A DNA stretch of 64,000 nt, taken from positions 2,542,001 to 2,606,000 of the forward strand of contig NZ_CP022529.1 in assembly GCF_002237595.1 (NCBI RefSeq). Reading direction: 5' to 3'. Positions 18,847-27,867 of the stretch are shown in pieces (position 1 is the first letter of the stretch; every line of letters begins with the position of its first letter). The notes under the pieces are model-generated. The model was not told the DNA's origin and ran no database searches. It saw nothing but the letters and a program-made list of their open reading frames with translations. A program made the position numbers and the translations under genes. Source of the stretch: Labrenzia sp. VG12 (GTDB lineage Bacteria > Pseudomonadota > Alphaproteobacteria > Rhizobiales > Stappiaceae).

Positions 18847-18948
18847 CGGACCTCGTCAGTCACGCCAGGAAGATACGCCCGGTTTAGCAGTGCCTCCGCG
18901 CGTCTCATTGAGATCTCCGTCACCACAAGCTCGAGCTTAGGAAACAGA

Positions 18949-19728
18949 ATGAAAGTCATGGAAGCAAACAGGACCGCGATCTATTCGATCTTGGCCCGCA
19001 TCTTCGGACAACTGGGCGTCAGACCGTCTATCGCGGAAGTTGGCGTCCTGAGCGGAAACAACGCAAAGATCCTGTTCGATGCATTCAATCCGGAAAAAAT
19101 GTTCCTGATCGATGCCTGGTCTGCTGAAGTGTGTTTCACCGAGTACCAGCTCATTAACGCACACCGGAAATGGGTGGACCATCCTTCCGAATACGCCGCC
19201 TATTTTGGCGGTCCCGTTGAAGAGCAATCAACTTTCGACGCCCTTCTTGAAGAAGCAAGGTCCAAATTCTCAGACAAGCCAAATGTCGAGTTCCTCAGGT
19301 CGAACAGCCTCGACGGTTTCAACGAACTAAAGAATAAGGGAATAAAAGACTTTCATCTGATTTACGTTGACGCCAACCATCACTATGAAAAAGTTCTGGA
19401 TGACCTGATGTATTACTCAGAGCTTCTGCATCCCGAACTGGGGTGTCTCCAGCTGAACGATTGCTGTCATTCCGAGGCGGGTGTGAAACAGAACCTGGGT
19501 GTTCTGGAAGCGGCGAACAAGTTCTGCAAGATGAAGGATTTTGTTCCGGTGCTTGCGATCAACCGGAATTTCACCGACGTGTTGCTGGCGCCGCGCAAGT
19601 CGCCGATGGTGAACAATATCAGCATCGTGGTGGAATCGAACAATATCGTATTCGTCGAAGTTCCGAACGAGCTCTTCGCCAATATGAGCGTGAAGGTCGG
19701 CAAGCGGCCAAACATTTCATTCATGTAA
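18949..19728 (+). CDS. Class I SAM-dependent methyltransferase (Methyltransf_24-like)
   Basis: 259 residues with TAGGAAACAG as ribosome site. The SAM-binding region is IAEVGVLSGNNAKIL (residues about 28-42), followed by FLIDAWS and the family hallmark HLIYVDANHHYEKVLDDL near residue 140. It lies 102 bases after the aminotransferase on the same strand, so methylation of the same glycan or of a related small molecule is likely. The C-terminal 60 residues have no known motif. Target atom and substrate are unknown. Confidence 0.72.
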   Translation: MKVMEANRTAIYSILARIFGQLGVRPSIAEVGVLSGNNAKILFDAFNPEKMFLIDAWSAEVCFTEYQLINAHRKWVDHPSEYAAYFGGPVEEQSTFDALLEEARSKFSDKPNVEFLRSNSLDGFNELKNKGIKDFHLIYVDANHHYEKVLDDLMYYSELLHPELGCLQLNDCCHSEAGVKQNLGVLEAANKFCKMKDFVPVLAINRNFTDVLLAPRKSPMVNNISIVVESNNIVFVEVPNELFANMSVKVGKRPNISFM

Positions 19729-19780
19729 GCACCGGGTTGCCGCGCGTCCTCCCGGGAGCGCCCAATGGCCAGGTCACCGG

Positions 19781-21310
19781 CTATGCATAGGCCCGCTGCT
19801 GGATTGTCTGCATCGCCACCGGTGTCAGTGCGCCGTCCTCGTCCGTGAGATAGAGCGGCTCGAAGTCCCGGGCGTATTTGGCATCGAGCCTTTGCGCCGG
19901 CCTGTAGGTGACACTCAACGGGTCGGTCATGGAACAGAAGGTCCGGCGCGGCTCGCTCCAGGTCTGCCGCATCTGTCTTGGATTGCCGAGCCTGAAGCCG
20001 GCGCAATAGCGCGCGATCGGTCCGATCATGCTGATCAGGGTCTGCTCCAGGTCAAAGGATTGCCGGCGGGACCAGGCGTGGCTCACCGCGTGACGCGTGA
20101 TGGCCAGTTTGCGGCCACGGAACTGCAACAAGCCAGAAAGATAGGCAACCACCTCTTCCAGCGGTTCCTTCGGCCATTCGACAAGCTTCTGGCCATCCAG
20201 ATCGCTCAATCTCAAATTCGGCATCAAGCGTCCGGCGCTTGCAACTTCCGCAAAATGTGGAGTGCCCAGGATCGGTATGGTCAGTGACAACAGCGCCGGG
20301 AACGGTGTTTCGGTGCTGGCAAGCAGCGCCTCGATCTGGCTGTCGACCTCTTCGATCGTCTGCTTTCCGAAGTCCAGCATCATGCCGTAGTCGAACAGGA
20401 TGCCGTGTTCGGCGCAAAGCCTGCCCAATGTCAGAGGGTCCGAAGAAAGGCTGTGCTTCTTGTTGTAGGTTTTCAGAACTTCCGGATCGAGCGATTCCAC
20501 GCCGGAGAAAAGCGCCTTGCAGCCATTGGCCGCAACCTTGGCCAGATTGTCCGGGTTCTTGAAAAAGTCGCCGGTGACAAGGGCGCCCCAGCCCTTGAAG
20601 TCGCCGCGGCGCCAGCGTTCGCCAAGCACGGCGACCCTGCGTTCGAAATCAGACCGGTTGTTGCCGTAGAAATTGTTGTCCAGCACCATCAGCATCATGA
20701 ACCGCCCCTGGGCATCGAGCTGCTGGTTGATCTCCTCCGTCGAATAGGCCTGATAGGCCCGCCCCTCGCCGGTCAGGGAGCAGAAGGCGCATCTGAAATT
20801 GCAGTTACGGGTCGTTTCCACAAAGCCGAGGCCGTAGGACCAGCCGGCCAGATCGAACCGGGGCACTGGGTGAGCCGAAAGACAATCAGTGCCGAGCTCT
20901 GCCTCGATCAGGTCGTCGAACGCTTCCACATCGCCGTCCAGAACATGATCGAAGACCTCTCCGCACAAGTCCGGCAAGGCGCGCGCGATGGGGCCACCGA
21001 TGACCACACCCACAGCCGGGTTGGCAGACCGGAAATAGGCGGAGAGCTGCCGCGCCCGGTCAAAGGCGGCCGTCAGACCCGTAAAGACGACCAGATCCGG
21101 CCAGGCAAACAGCTTGGGATCCAGCAGGGCGCCGTGATGCACTTCGTCATAGACCCGCACATCGACCGCGTCGCGGCTCAGCCGGCCGGCCAGATAATAG
21201 GGGGCCATCGCCCGGGGAATGAACAGGCGCATGGGCGCCGCCGACCGCCACGGATCGACATAGGCGTTGACGATCAACACCTTCGGGACCCTGCTGGATG
21301 TGACTGTCAT
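19781..21310 (-). CDS. B12-binding-domain radical SAM protein
   Basis: 509 residues from the ATG at 21310; the frame is open to 21544, but that part lies inside the neighbouring gene and is not protein-like. Residues about 8-140 form a cobalamin-binding-type Rossmann domain (VLIVNAYVDPW, VVIGGPIARALP). The iron-sulfur triad is C170, C174, C177 in RNCNFRCAFCS, followed by a TIM-barrel core (LDNNFYGN, LFSGVESLDPEVLKTYNKKH). The DxHxxG cobalamin ligand motif is absent (DEVHHG is closest), so it may not bind B12 base-off. The gene starts 20 bases after the PAS-CPBP gene ends and probably belongs to one operon with it. Confidence 0.85.
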   Translation of the reverse strand: MTVTSSRVPKVLIVNAYVDPWRSAAPMRLFIPRAMAPYYLAGRLSRDAVDVRVYDEVHHGALLDPKLFAWPDLVVFTGLTAAFDRARQLSAYFRSANPAVGVVIGGPIARALPDLCGEVFDHVLDGDVEAFDDLIEAELGTDCLSAHPVPRFDLAGWSYGLGFVETTRNCNFRCAFCSLTGEGRAYQAYSTEEINQQLDAQGRFMMLMVLDNNFYGNNRSDFERRVAVLGERWRRGDFKGWGALVTGDFFKNPDNLAKVAANGCKALFSGVESLDPEVLKTYNKKHSLSSDPLTLGRLCAEHGILFDYGMMLDFGKQTIEEVDSQIEALLASTETPFPALLSLTIPILGTPHFAEVASAGRLMPNLRLSDLDGQKLVEWPKEPLEEVVAYLSGLLQFRGRKLAITRHAVSHAWSRRQSFDLEQTLISMIGPIARYCAGFRLGNPRQMRQTWSEPRRTFCSMTDPLSVTYRPAQRLDAKYARDFEPLYLTDEDGALTPVAMQTIQQRAYA

Positions 21311-21330
21311 TCCGGTCAATTCGCTCCGCC

Positions 21331-22488
21331 TTAAACCTGATCCAGTCCGGCGAAGATGCCCAGAATGAAGATCGCATAAACACCGATGATCGCATGCGAA
21401 AGGATCGGCGTCACGACACTGCCAGAGCGCATGAACAGCCATCCCCAGAGAATGGAGGGCGCAATCACGGCAAGAGACACGATCGGATTGAGATGCGCGT
21501 GCAGAACCGCAAAAAGCAGCGTCGATACCAGATTGGCGATCCATCCAGCCTGTCTGACAACCCCTGTCAGGAAACTCTGCAGCGGTGCCTGGATGGCGCA
21601 GCGGATCGCGAATTGCTGAAACAGCACCGAGATCAGATAGATGGCAAGCGCCGCCAGATAAAGTCCGGTGCTGTGAACCCGGGTGCCATCGTCAAGGACG
21701 AGAAAGCTGAACAGACGCGGCTGGATCTCTGTGGGATAGACCTGAAAGGCGATCAGCAGAAACTTTCCGACCGTCATGAGCCCGCAGAAGCCGAGCGACC
21801 AGACGATGCTTTCGATCACGTAGCGTCGCTCCGGGCGCAGGTTCAGGACAAGTGTCCGCGCCCCGGGCGAGGCCCATCTGTCGAGGAAAAAGGCGATCAC
21901 GACGAGCGTCAGAAGCGCAATCACCGGTCCCAGATCATAGACCTGGGCCTGCGCCAGTTTCTGGATCGGTTCCAGAAGCAGGGTGAACACGGAAAAGATC
22001 GTCAGAACGGCCACGATAAAGCGCCCGGTCGCCGCCCGTTCGCGCTCGCGCTCCGCGGTCCGGGTCAGAAGCTCGACCCGCTCGCTTTCATCGGCCAGCA
22101 TGACCAGGACACCAATGCGTTCCTCGGACCCTTTCCGATGGAGCAGCACCGCCCGGACACTCAGGTGAAGCACCCCATGCGCCCGCTTCAGGCTGATCGT
22201 GGCCACATGCTCCTTGTCCGGCTGTCGCACGGCTTCCAGAACGCAATCGGTAAAGGCATCCAGGTCTTCCAGCGGCAGAAACACCTCGGCGACGGTCAGT
22301 CCGACAACATCTTCGGCCTTCAAGCCGAAAATGGCTTCGGCACCCGGGTTGAAGGAGGTCAGCTTGCCGTGTGGATCAATGGTCAGGATGCCGTCACGCG
22401 ACGACGCGACAATGTCCTCCGTCATTGCGGAAGGGAGGGCTGACACGCTGTTCGTATCAGTCACGGCGCGCACCGCTTCCGTGGACAT
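21331..22488 (-). CDS. PAS domain fused to a CPBP-type intramembrane protease-like protein
   Basis: 385 residues. Residues about 22-138 are a PAS sensor domain (SSRDGILTIDPHGKLTSFNPGAEAIFG), followed by a short coiled linker (RTAERERERA) and seven or eight hydrophobic segments from 156 to the end. The second half matches the CPBP/Abi family by FAVLH (H330) and SHAIIG (H365). The family motif EExxxR is QQFAIR at 291-296, so both glutamates of the active site are Gln. It may be a pseudoprotease or a membrane sensor. It is co-oriented and nearly adjacent to the radical SAM gene. Confidence 0.75.
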   Translation of the reverse strand: MSTEAVRAVTDTNSVSALPSAMTEDIVASSRDGILTIDPHGKLTSFNPGAEAIFGLKAEDVVGLTVAEVFLPLEDLDAFTDCVLEAVRQPDKEHVATISLKRAHGVLHLSVRAVLLHRKGSEERIGVLVMLADESERVELLTRTAERERERAATGRFIVAVLTIFSVFTLLLEPIQKLAQAQVYDLGPVIALLTLVVIAFFLDRWASPGARTLVLNLRPERRYVIESIVWSLGFCGLMTVGKFLLIAFQVYPTEIQPRLFSFLVLDDGTRVHSTGLYLAALAIYLISVLFQQFAIRCAIQAPLQSFLTGVVRQAGWIANLVSTLLFAVLHAHLNPIVSLAVIAPSILWGWLFMRSGSVVTPILSHAIIGVYAIFILGIFAGLDQV

Positions 22489-22740
22489 GAGGGAGGAGAG
22501 AACAATGAATTGACATGTGACAGCGGCAAGATCGACCTTGTTAAGTGCATTCTAAAGGATTCGCGCGCGCCAGTTTGCCCTCCGGCTGATCAAAATGCAC
22601 CGTTAGACCTCCGATAAATTCCTTCAGTTGCCCGGATGGGCACGATGTTGGCGACAGGTCAAGGTTGCATTCTGTGTCGGAACTCCCAAAAATTGCCTGA
22701 TTCGAAATAGCACTTGGCAAATTCACCAGCGACCCGCATT

Positions 22741-22758
22741 GTAATGAAATAACATTAC
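22741..22758. promoter_or_regulatory. Zur-like palindrome upstream of the ABC importer operon
   Basis: GTAATG-AAATAA-CATTAC is a perfect 6-bp inverted repeat 53 bases before the start of the binding-protein gene. The right half (ATAACATTAC) agrees with the ATAACAT core of proteobacterial Zur boxes as I remember them; the left half differs in two inner bases. It lies in an AT-rich patch of an otherwise GC-rich spacer (22489-22810) that shows no gene. Zinc control of the operon is an inference. Confidence 0.5.
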
Positions 22759-22810
22759 TGATACCCGTAGCGGCTTCTTTCTCTGTTTCATCCTTTCCAG
22801 GAGAGCTTCC

Positions 22811-24379
22811 ATGAAGAAATGGAATCTGACATCCGCGCTGACCGTTTTGATGGGCCTTTCCGCCGTCGCAGCAACCGGACTTGCGGCCACAACACAGCGG
22901 GTAGCTGCTGCTGACAAGACCCTTCGTATTGCCGTTCCTTTCGGCCCGAAAAGCTCCGCGCCGGATCCGCGCGCGCGCCAGAACGGCTGGCTCAGCAACC
23001 GGGCGGGGGTCTCTGAAACGCTGATCGGCCTCGGGCATGACATGACCATGCAGCCGCGCCTGGCGGAAACTTTTCAAAATGTATCGCCGACCGAGTGGCG
23101 CCTGGTGCTCCGATCCGATGTCAGGTTTCACGACGGCACGCCTATGACCGCCGAAGATGTGAAGGCCTCCTTCGAAAAGCTCGATATCGAAGGCCACCCA
23201 GGACACAATCCTCGCCTCTCCAGGCTTTTGGGGATCGAAAGCATCACCGTTGAGGGCGACAATGCCCTGCTCTTCAAAACCAGGAAACCCAACTCGGCGT
23301 TTCTCTGGTCACTGACGGAACCCTCTGCTGCCGTCATGAAGGAAGGCACTGAGGAGCTGCCGCTGATCGGCACCGGCCCCTTCGTGTTTGTCTCTGCCGA
23401 GACCGACAAGAGTTACGAAACACGCAAATTCGCAGATTATTGGGGCGGTGAGCCGAAGCTCGACCGGATCGTCATGGATGCGCTGTCGGATCCGTCTGTT
23501 GCCAAATTGGCGCTGCAGGCCGGTGATGTTGATCTCGTCACCAACTATCCCGAGCCTGACTTTGCAGCCCTCAAGGAGGCCGGAGACGGTCAACTGTTTT
23601 CCAATCCGACGACCCGCCTTTTCTTCTTTCAGGTGAGAACGGCCGATGGCCCCCTGGCCAACAAGGCCCTGCGCCAGGCGGTTTCGCTTGGGCTGGATCG
23701 CGACACGATCGTGGTAGCGTCCCTCAGCGGTGTCGGCGGTGAAAAAGCCAACAGCATCTTCCCGGCTTCCATGGCCTCCTGGGCGAACAAAAACCTGACG
23801 CTGGACTATGACCCGGTCAAAGCCGCAGCGCTGCTGGACGAGGCCGGCATCAAGGACACCAATGGCGACGGCAACCGGGAACTGAACGGCGAGGAAATCA
23901 CCCTGAAGCTGCGCTCCTATGAGGGCCGTGCCGCGCTGCGCCCGACGCTGGAAATCACCCAGGCCCTGTTGCAGCAGATCGGCATCAAAGCGGAAATCGC
24001 CATGGGCGAATATGACGCCAACAACGAGGCGCTGAAGGCCGGCGAGATCGACATGCATCTGCAGGCCTGGGGCACCGCCCCGCAGGGTGACCCGGACTAT
24101 TTCCCGAGCACGCTCGCGGAAAGCGGCGTCAGCTACAATTTCTCAGGCTATGCCAACCCCGAACTGGATGCACTCCTGGCCAAGGGCCGCGAGAATTTCG
24201 ACGACGAAGTGCGCAAAAGCCACTACGACCGTGTTCAGGAGATCATCAACGAGGACCTGCCATTGATCCCGGTCTTCCACAAAACTCAGGTCTCCGTCGG
24301 CAACGGCAAGGTCGAAGGATATGCCATTCACCCGGCCGAAACCTACCTCGTGACGCCGGACCTGGACCTTGTCGACTGA
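22811..24379 (+). CDS. Periplasmic binding protein of a peptide/nickel-class ABC importer
   Basis: 522 residues. A signal peptide (MKKWNLTSALTVLMGLSAVAATGLAA) precedes a family 5 binding protein with the typical VRFHDGTPMTAEDVKASFEKL and LPLIPVFHKTQVSV blocks. It heads a complete importer operon. The family transports oligopeptides, nickel chelates or opine-type metallophores. The linked EamA exporter and the Zur-like site favour a metal chelate, but no ligand residues can be assigned by eye. A GGAGAGC ribosome site precedes the ATG. Confidence 0.85.
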   Translation: MKKWNLTSALTVLMGLSAVAATGLAATTQRVAAADKTLRIAVPFGPKSSAPDPRARQNGWLSNRAGVSETLIGLGHDMTMQPRLAETFQNVSPTEWRLVLRSDVRFHDGTPMTAEDVKASFEKLDIEGHPGHNPRLSRLLGIESITVEGDNALLFKTRKPNSAFLWSLTEPSAAVMKEGTEELPLIGTGPFVFVSAETDKSYETRKFADYWGGEPKLDRIVMDALSDPSVAKLALQAGDVDLVTNYPEPDFAALKEAGDGQLFSNPTTRLFFFQVRTADGPLANKALRQAVSLGLDRDTIVVASLSGVGGEKANSIFPASMASWANKNLTLDYDPVKAAALLDEAGIKDTNGDGNRELNGEEITLKLRSYEGRAALRPTLEITQALLQQIGIKAEIAMGEYDANNEALKAGEIDMHLQAWGTAPQGDPDYFPSTLAESGVSYNFSGYANPELDALLAKGRENFDDEVRKSHYDRVQEIINEDLPLIPVFHKTQVSVGNGKVEGYAIHPAETYLVTPDLDLVD

Positions 24380-25172
24380 CACTGCCCCCCTTCTGAATCT
24401 GGACAACCTGTCGGCCCGCATTGGCCGGCAGGTGGTTCTGGACAAGGTCTGCCTGAAACTCGACCCCGGTGAATGCGTTGCAGTGGTCGGCGGTTCCGGC
24501 GCTGGCAAATCCACGCTTCTGCGTTGCGTCATGGGCCTGACCCGGCCGGCCAGACCCTTTGAGGGAAGTCTGACCTTCAACGGTTCCAGATACGATCTCG
24601 CAGCCAGGCCCAAATCGCGCAATCCGCAAGGCATGGCCTATGTGCCGCAGAACCCGGACTACGGCTTTGACCCGCTCAAACGGCTTCGCTGGCAATGGCG
24701 CCAGACGGCACGGCAGGTCGAGGCCGCCGGCGTCACGCCGACGGACAAGGAAAAGCTCTTTGAGGCGCTTGGGCTCAGCGACTTCGGATCCCGCTTTCCG
24801 CATCAATGGAGCCGCGGCATGCAACAACGGCTGTTGCTTGCCATGGCTTTGCTGGGCGCGCCGCGCCTGCTCATTCTCGATGAACCGACCTCCGCTCTGG
24901 ATCCTCTGATAGCGGCCCAGGTTCTGCGTCTGGTGAGGGATCATGCAGCCCGGCACAACATCGCTCTGCTCATGGTCACGCATGACCTTGCGCTCGCAAG
25001 CCGCTATGCCAATCGAACCGCCATCATGGCCGAGGGACGGGTCGTGGAATTCGGCCCGACAGAGCGGCTTTTGAACGCACCGGCATCCGATTTCGGCAAG
25101 CTGCTCGTGTCCCACAGATCCTGGCACCGTGCCAATACCGCTTCCAACACCGAACCTGTTGCCGCCGAATAG
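24369..25172 (+). CDS. ABC importer ATP-binding subunit (DppD/NikD/CntD-like)
   Basis: 267 residues starting at a TTG that overlaps the end of the binding-protein gene by 11 bases, so translation is coupled. Walker A is GGSGAGKST and Walker B LLILDEPTSALD. The signature reads WSRGMQQR rather than LSGGQQQR, as often seen in NikD/DppD-type subunits. The C-terminal 20 residues are low complexity. It pairs with the next ATPase to form the heterodimeric motor. Confidence 0.85.
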   Translation: MSTDTAPLLNLDNLSARIGRQVVLDKVCLKLDPGECVAVVGGSGAGKSTLLRCVMGLTRPARPFEGSLTFNGSRYDLAARPKSRNPQGMAYVPQNPDYGFDPLKRLRWQWRQTARQVEAAGVTPTDKEKLFEALGLSDFGSRFPHQWSRGMQQRLLLAMALLGAPRLLILDEPTSALDPLIAAQVLRLVRDHAARHNIALLMVTHDLALASRYANRTAIMAEGRVVEFGPTERLLNAPASDFGKLLVSHRSWHRANTASNTEPVAAE

Positions 25173-25179
25173 CCGATCG

Positions 25180-25983
25180 ATGCTTTCTGTAAAAAATCTC
25201 CATCTGAACCTGAACGGCGCCATCATCCTGGAACAGGTTTCCTTCACCCTGGAAAAGGGCGAAACCCTTTGCGTGATCGGTGAAAGCGGATCCGGAAAGA
25301 CGAGCCTGTTACGGGCCCTGCAAGGCCTGCTGCCTGCCCGGTTTGATGACCTTCTGTTTCGCGCAGACGGCGCTGACCCGATCCGTCATGAAGGCAAATG
25401 GCACGGCGCTGCCGGTTTGCCTCACAGCCGCTGGGTGATGCAGGATCCGCTTGCCGCCCTCAACCCCCGCCAGCCTTTGGGTGTCTCCATCGCAGAGAGC
25501 CTCTACCGGCAGAAACGGACGCGCCGGGAATTGGACAGTGCGGTAGCGGATGCGCTGCAGAGCGTCGACCTGCCCTGTCACTTTGCCGCAAGACGCCCGT
25601 CAGAGGTTTCCATGGGCCAGGCCCAGCGCGCCTGCCTGGCACGGGCGCTCATTGCCAGACCGTCGCTGATTTTCTTCGACGAACCGTTGAGCGCCCTCGA
25701 CACCGTCGTCCAGAAACAGGTCGCCGTCACCATGGACCGGATCCAGCAACAACATGACCTGTCCTATGTCGTTGTCACCCATGACCTTGGATATGCCGCC
25801 GCCTATGCGGACCAAATCCTTGTCCTGCGTCATGGCAAGGTCGAGGCCTGCCAGCGCGCAGACGCATTTTTTAGCGCGCCGGGAAGTGCCTATTGCGAAG
25901 CCCTGATTGACGCCGCACAAGTGCTCGGTGAACTTGCGCCGCCCCCTGGCGCTGACACTCCAGGTCTGGAGGCGCGCCCGTGA
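25180..25983 (+). CDS. ABC importer ATP-binding subunit (DppF/NikE/CntF-like)
   Basis: 267 residues from the ATG at 25180, 7 bases after the previous stop; the frame is open upstream within that gene. It has Walker A GESGSGKTS, Walker B LIFFDEPLSALD and the switch VVTHDLGYA. The signature region reads VSMGQAQRACLARAL, so the LSGGQ motif is degenerate (SMGQA). Its stop overlaps the GTG start of the permease gene (GTGA). Confidence 0.85.
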   Translation: MLSVKNLHLNLNGAIILEQVSFTLEKGETLCVIGESGSGKTSLLRALQGLLPARFDDLLFRADGADPIRHEGKWHGAAGLPHSRWVMQDPLAALNPRQPLGVSIAESLYRQKRTRRELDSAVADALQSVDLPCHFAARRPSEVSMGQAQRACLARALIARPSLIFFDEPLSALDTVVQKQVAVTMDRIQQQHDLSYVVVTHDLGYAAAYADQILVLRHGKVEACQRADAFFSAPGSAYCEALIDAAQVLGELAPPPGADTPGLEARP

Positions 25984-26987
25984 ACGCACGCCAAAAACCC
26001 ATGCAACAGGTTCTGGTCAGCGCCGCAGGCAGGCTTGCTGCACTGGGCAGCGTCCTCTTTGGCGTCAGTCTGATCACCTTTGCGATGACCTATCTCGCGC
26101 CGGGCGACAAGGCAGCCGCCATCGCCAATGCGCGCTATCCCGACACAAATGCCTTTTCACCTGAGATACTGGAGGCAATCCGCGAAGAGTTTTCCCTGAA
26201 CGAACCGTTTTTTACCCAGTTCTTCCTCTGGCTCTCCCGGTTTCTGCAAGGAGATTTCGGCAACTCCTTCGCGTCCAACACGCCTGTCTGGGACATCTTC
26301 CTCGGCAACGCTGCCGAAACCCTGACGCTCACCCTGACGGCGTTGGTCATTGGCCTCTTGTGTGCCTTTATCTTGAGTTCAGTGGCAGCCTGGCGTCCGG
26401 GCAGTCTTACGGACAGGGTCGCCGTTGCCCTGGCGTCCATCGGGGCGGCCATGCCCAATTACTGGCTCGGTCTGCTGCTGATCCTCCTCTTTGCCGCCAC
26501 CTTGAACTGGTTGCCCGCCTACGGCACCGGACCCCCCGCCCATCTGGTGTTGCCCGCCCTGACGCTTGCCTTCTGGATCACGGCCTCCCAGACCCGCCTG
26601 CTGCGCAGCTTTTTCCTGGAAGCGAGGTCGGCACCCTTTATCGAGACCCTGCGGCTGCGCGGTGTCAGCGAACGGGAAATCTTCTTCCGCCATGTCCTGC
26701 GCCATGCTTTGGTGCCCGCTTTCACCATGATCGGTCTGGACATCGCCGCCCTTCTGGAGGGCACGGTGATCGTTGAACTGACCTTTGCACGCGGCGGCCT
26801 CGGCTCCCTGCTGGCAGGTTCGGTTCTTTCAAGGGACTACCCGATGATCCTGTTTCTGGTGCTCTTTTCGGCGCTCGTCTATGTGCTTCTGAACACGCTG
26901 ATCGAGATCCTGCAGGACATCCTGGATCCGAAGTCGTCTCTCTTCACAAAGCAGTCGGCCAAAATAGCCACCGGAGGCCGGTCATGA
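25980..26987 (+). CDS. ABC importer permease 1 (DppB/NikB/CntB-like)
   Basis: 335 residues, GTG start overlapping the preceding stop. It has an N-terminal helix, the periplasmic region typical of DppB (FSPEILEAIREEFSLNEPFFTQFFLWLSRFLQGDFG), and the late permease motif VSEREIFFRHVLRHALVPAFTMIG, which contacts the ATPase. It forms the channel with the next permease. ATGA overlap with the following gene shows tight coupling. Confidence 0.9.
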   Translation: MNARQKPMQQVLVSAAGRLAALGSVLFGVSLITFAMTYLAPGDKAAAIANARYPDTNAFSPEILEAIREEFSLNEPFFTQFFLWLSRFLQGDFGNSFASNTPVWDIFLGNAAETLTLTLTALVIGLLCAFILSSVAAWRPGSLTDRVAVALASIGAAMPNYWLGLLLILLFAATLNWLPAYGTGPPAHLVLPALTLAFWITASQTRLLRSFFLEARSAPFIETLRLRGVSEREIFFRHVLRHALVPAFTMIGLDIAALLEGTVIVELTFARGGLGSLLAGSVLSRDYPMILFLVLFSALVYVLLNTLIEILQDILDPKSSLFTKQSAKIATGGRS

Positions 26988-27865
26988 GCACAGCGCTGGA
27001 CAGTCTGCCGGCCGAGCAACAGGACTTGCGCAGCCAAAACCATGACACGGCCGCCGCCCGTTTCCTGCGCAGCCTTGCCTTCGGATTGGCGGGTCTTGGT
27101 GTTCTCATCGTCGCCGGCTTCGCGCTGACGCCCTATGGTCCGACCGATCCGGATTTCCTGAACAGGCTCTCGGGCCCCTCTGCCGCACACTGGTTCGGGA
27201 CCGACCAGCTTGGGCGCGACATCGCCACAAGACTGCTTTATGGCGGTCTCTGGTCGCTCGGTCTTGCCTTTCTGATCACCACCGTCGGCGCATTGGTCGG
27301 TGTGATTGTCGGTCTGGCCGCCGGGCATTTCGGCCGGTTCGCCGATGTCGGCCTGATGCGCGTCACGGACAGTTTCTTTGCCTTTCCCGAACTGATCGCT
27401 GCGGTCACCATTGCAGGCGTGCTCGGCCCCAGCACGACCAATATGGTGCTCGCCCTGATCCTGGTGTCATGGATGAAATTCGCACGCCTTGTGCGCAGCC
27501 TGGCTGTATCGATTGCCCATCGCGACTTCGTTCTTCAGGCGCGTCTCAACGGGTTGCCCTCCTGGCTGATCCTCTGGCGCCACGTCCTGCCGAATATCGG
27601 TCCAAGCCTTCTGGTGCTCTGGACCAATGCCTGGTCGCGCAGCATCCTCTCCATTTCAGGTTTGAGTTTTCTGGGTTTCGGCGTACAACCTCCGCATGCA
27701 GAATGGGGCGCTATGCTGCTGGACGGCAAAAGCTACATGCAGACGGCACCTCACGTCATGATTTTCCCCGGACTGGCAATCCTGCTGGCCGTCTTGTCCA
27801 TAAACCTTATCGGCGACCGGCTTCGCGACCTCTTCGCAAGCCAGGATGGCCACCTATCGGATTGA
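26984..27865 (+). CDS. ABC importer permease 2 (DppC/NikC/CntC-like)
   Basis: 293 residues, ATGA overlap with the previous gene. It carries the DppC-type HWFGTDQLGRDIATRLLYGG motif after the first helix, and the cytoplasmic coupling loop RDFVLQARLNGLPSWLILWRHVLPNIGPSLLV. It ends two bases before the EamA gene, so importer and exporter are one transcription unit. Confidence 0.92.
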   Translation: MSTALDSLPAEQQDLRSQNHDTAAARFLRSLAFGLAGLGVLIVAGFALTPYGPTDPDFLNRLSGPSAAHWFGTDQLGRDIATRLLYGGLWSLGLAFLITTVGALVGVIVGLAAGHFGRFADVGLMRVTDSFFAFPELIAAVTIAGVLGPSTTNMVLALILVSWMKFARLVRSLAVSIAHRDFVLQARLNGLPSWLILWRHVLPNIGPSLLVLWTNAWSRSILSISGLSFLGFGVQPPHAEWGAMLLDGKSYMQTAPHVMIFPGLAILLAVLSINLIGDRLRDLFASQDGHLSD

Positions 27866-27867
27866 CT

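Noticed and set aside
21311..21544. Extended N-terminus of the radical SAM protein
   Set aside because: The extra 78 codons lie inside the PAS-CPBP gene on the same strand and do not look like protein; the ATG at 21310 opens a normal domain.
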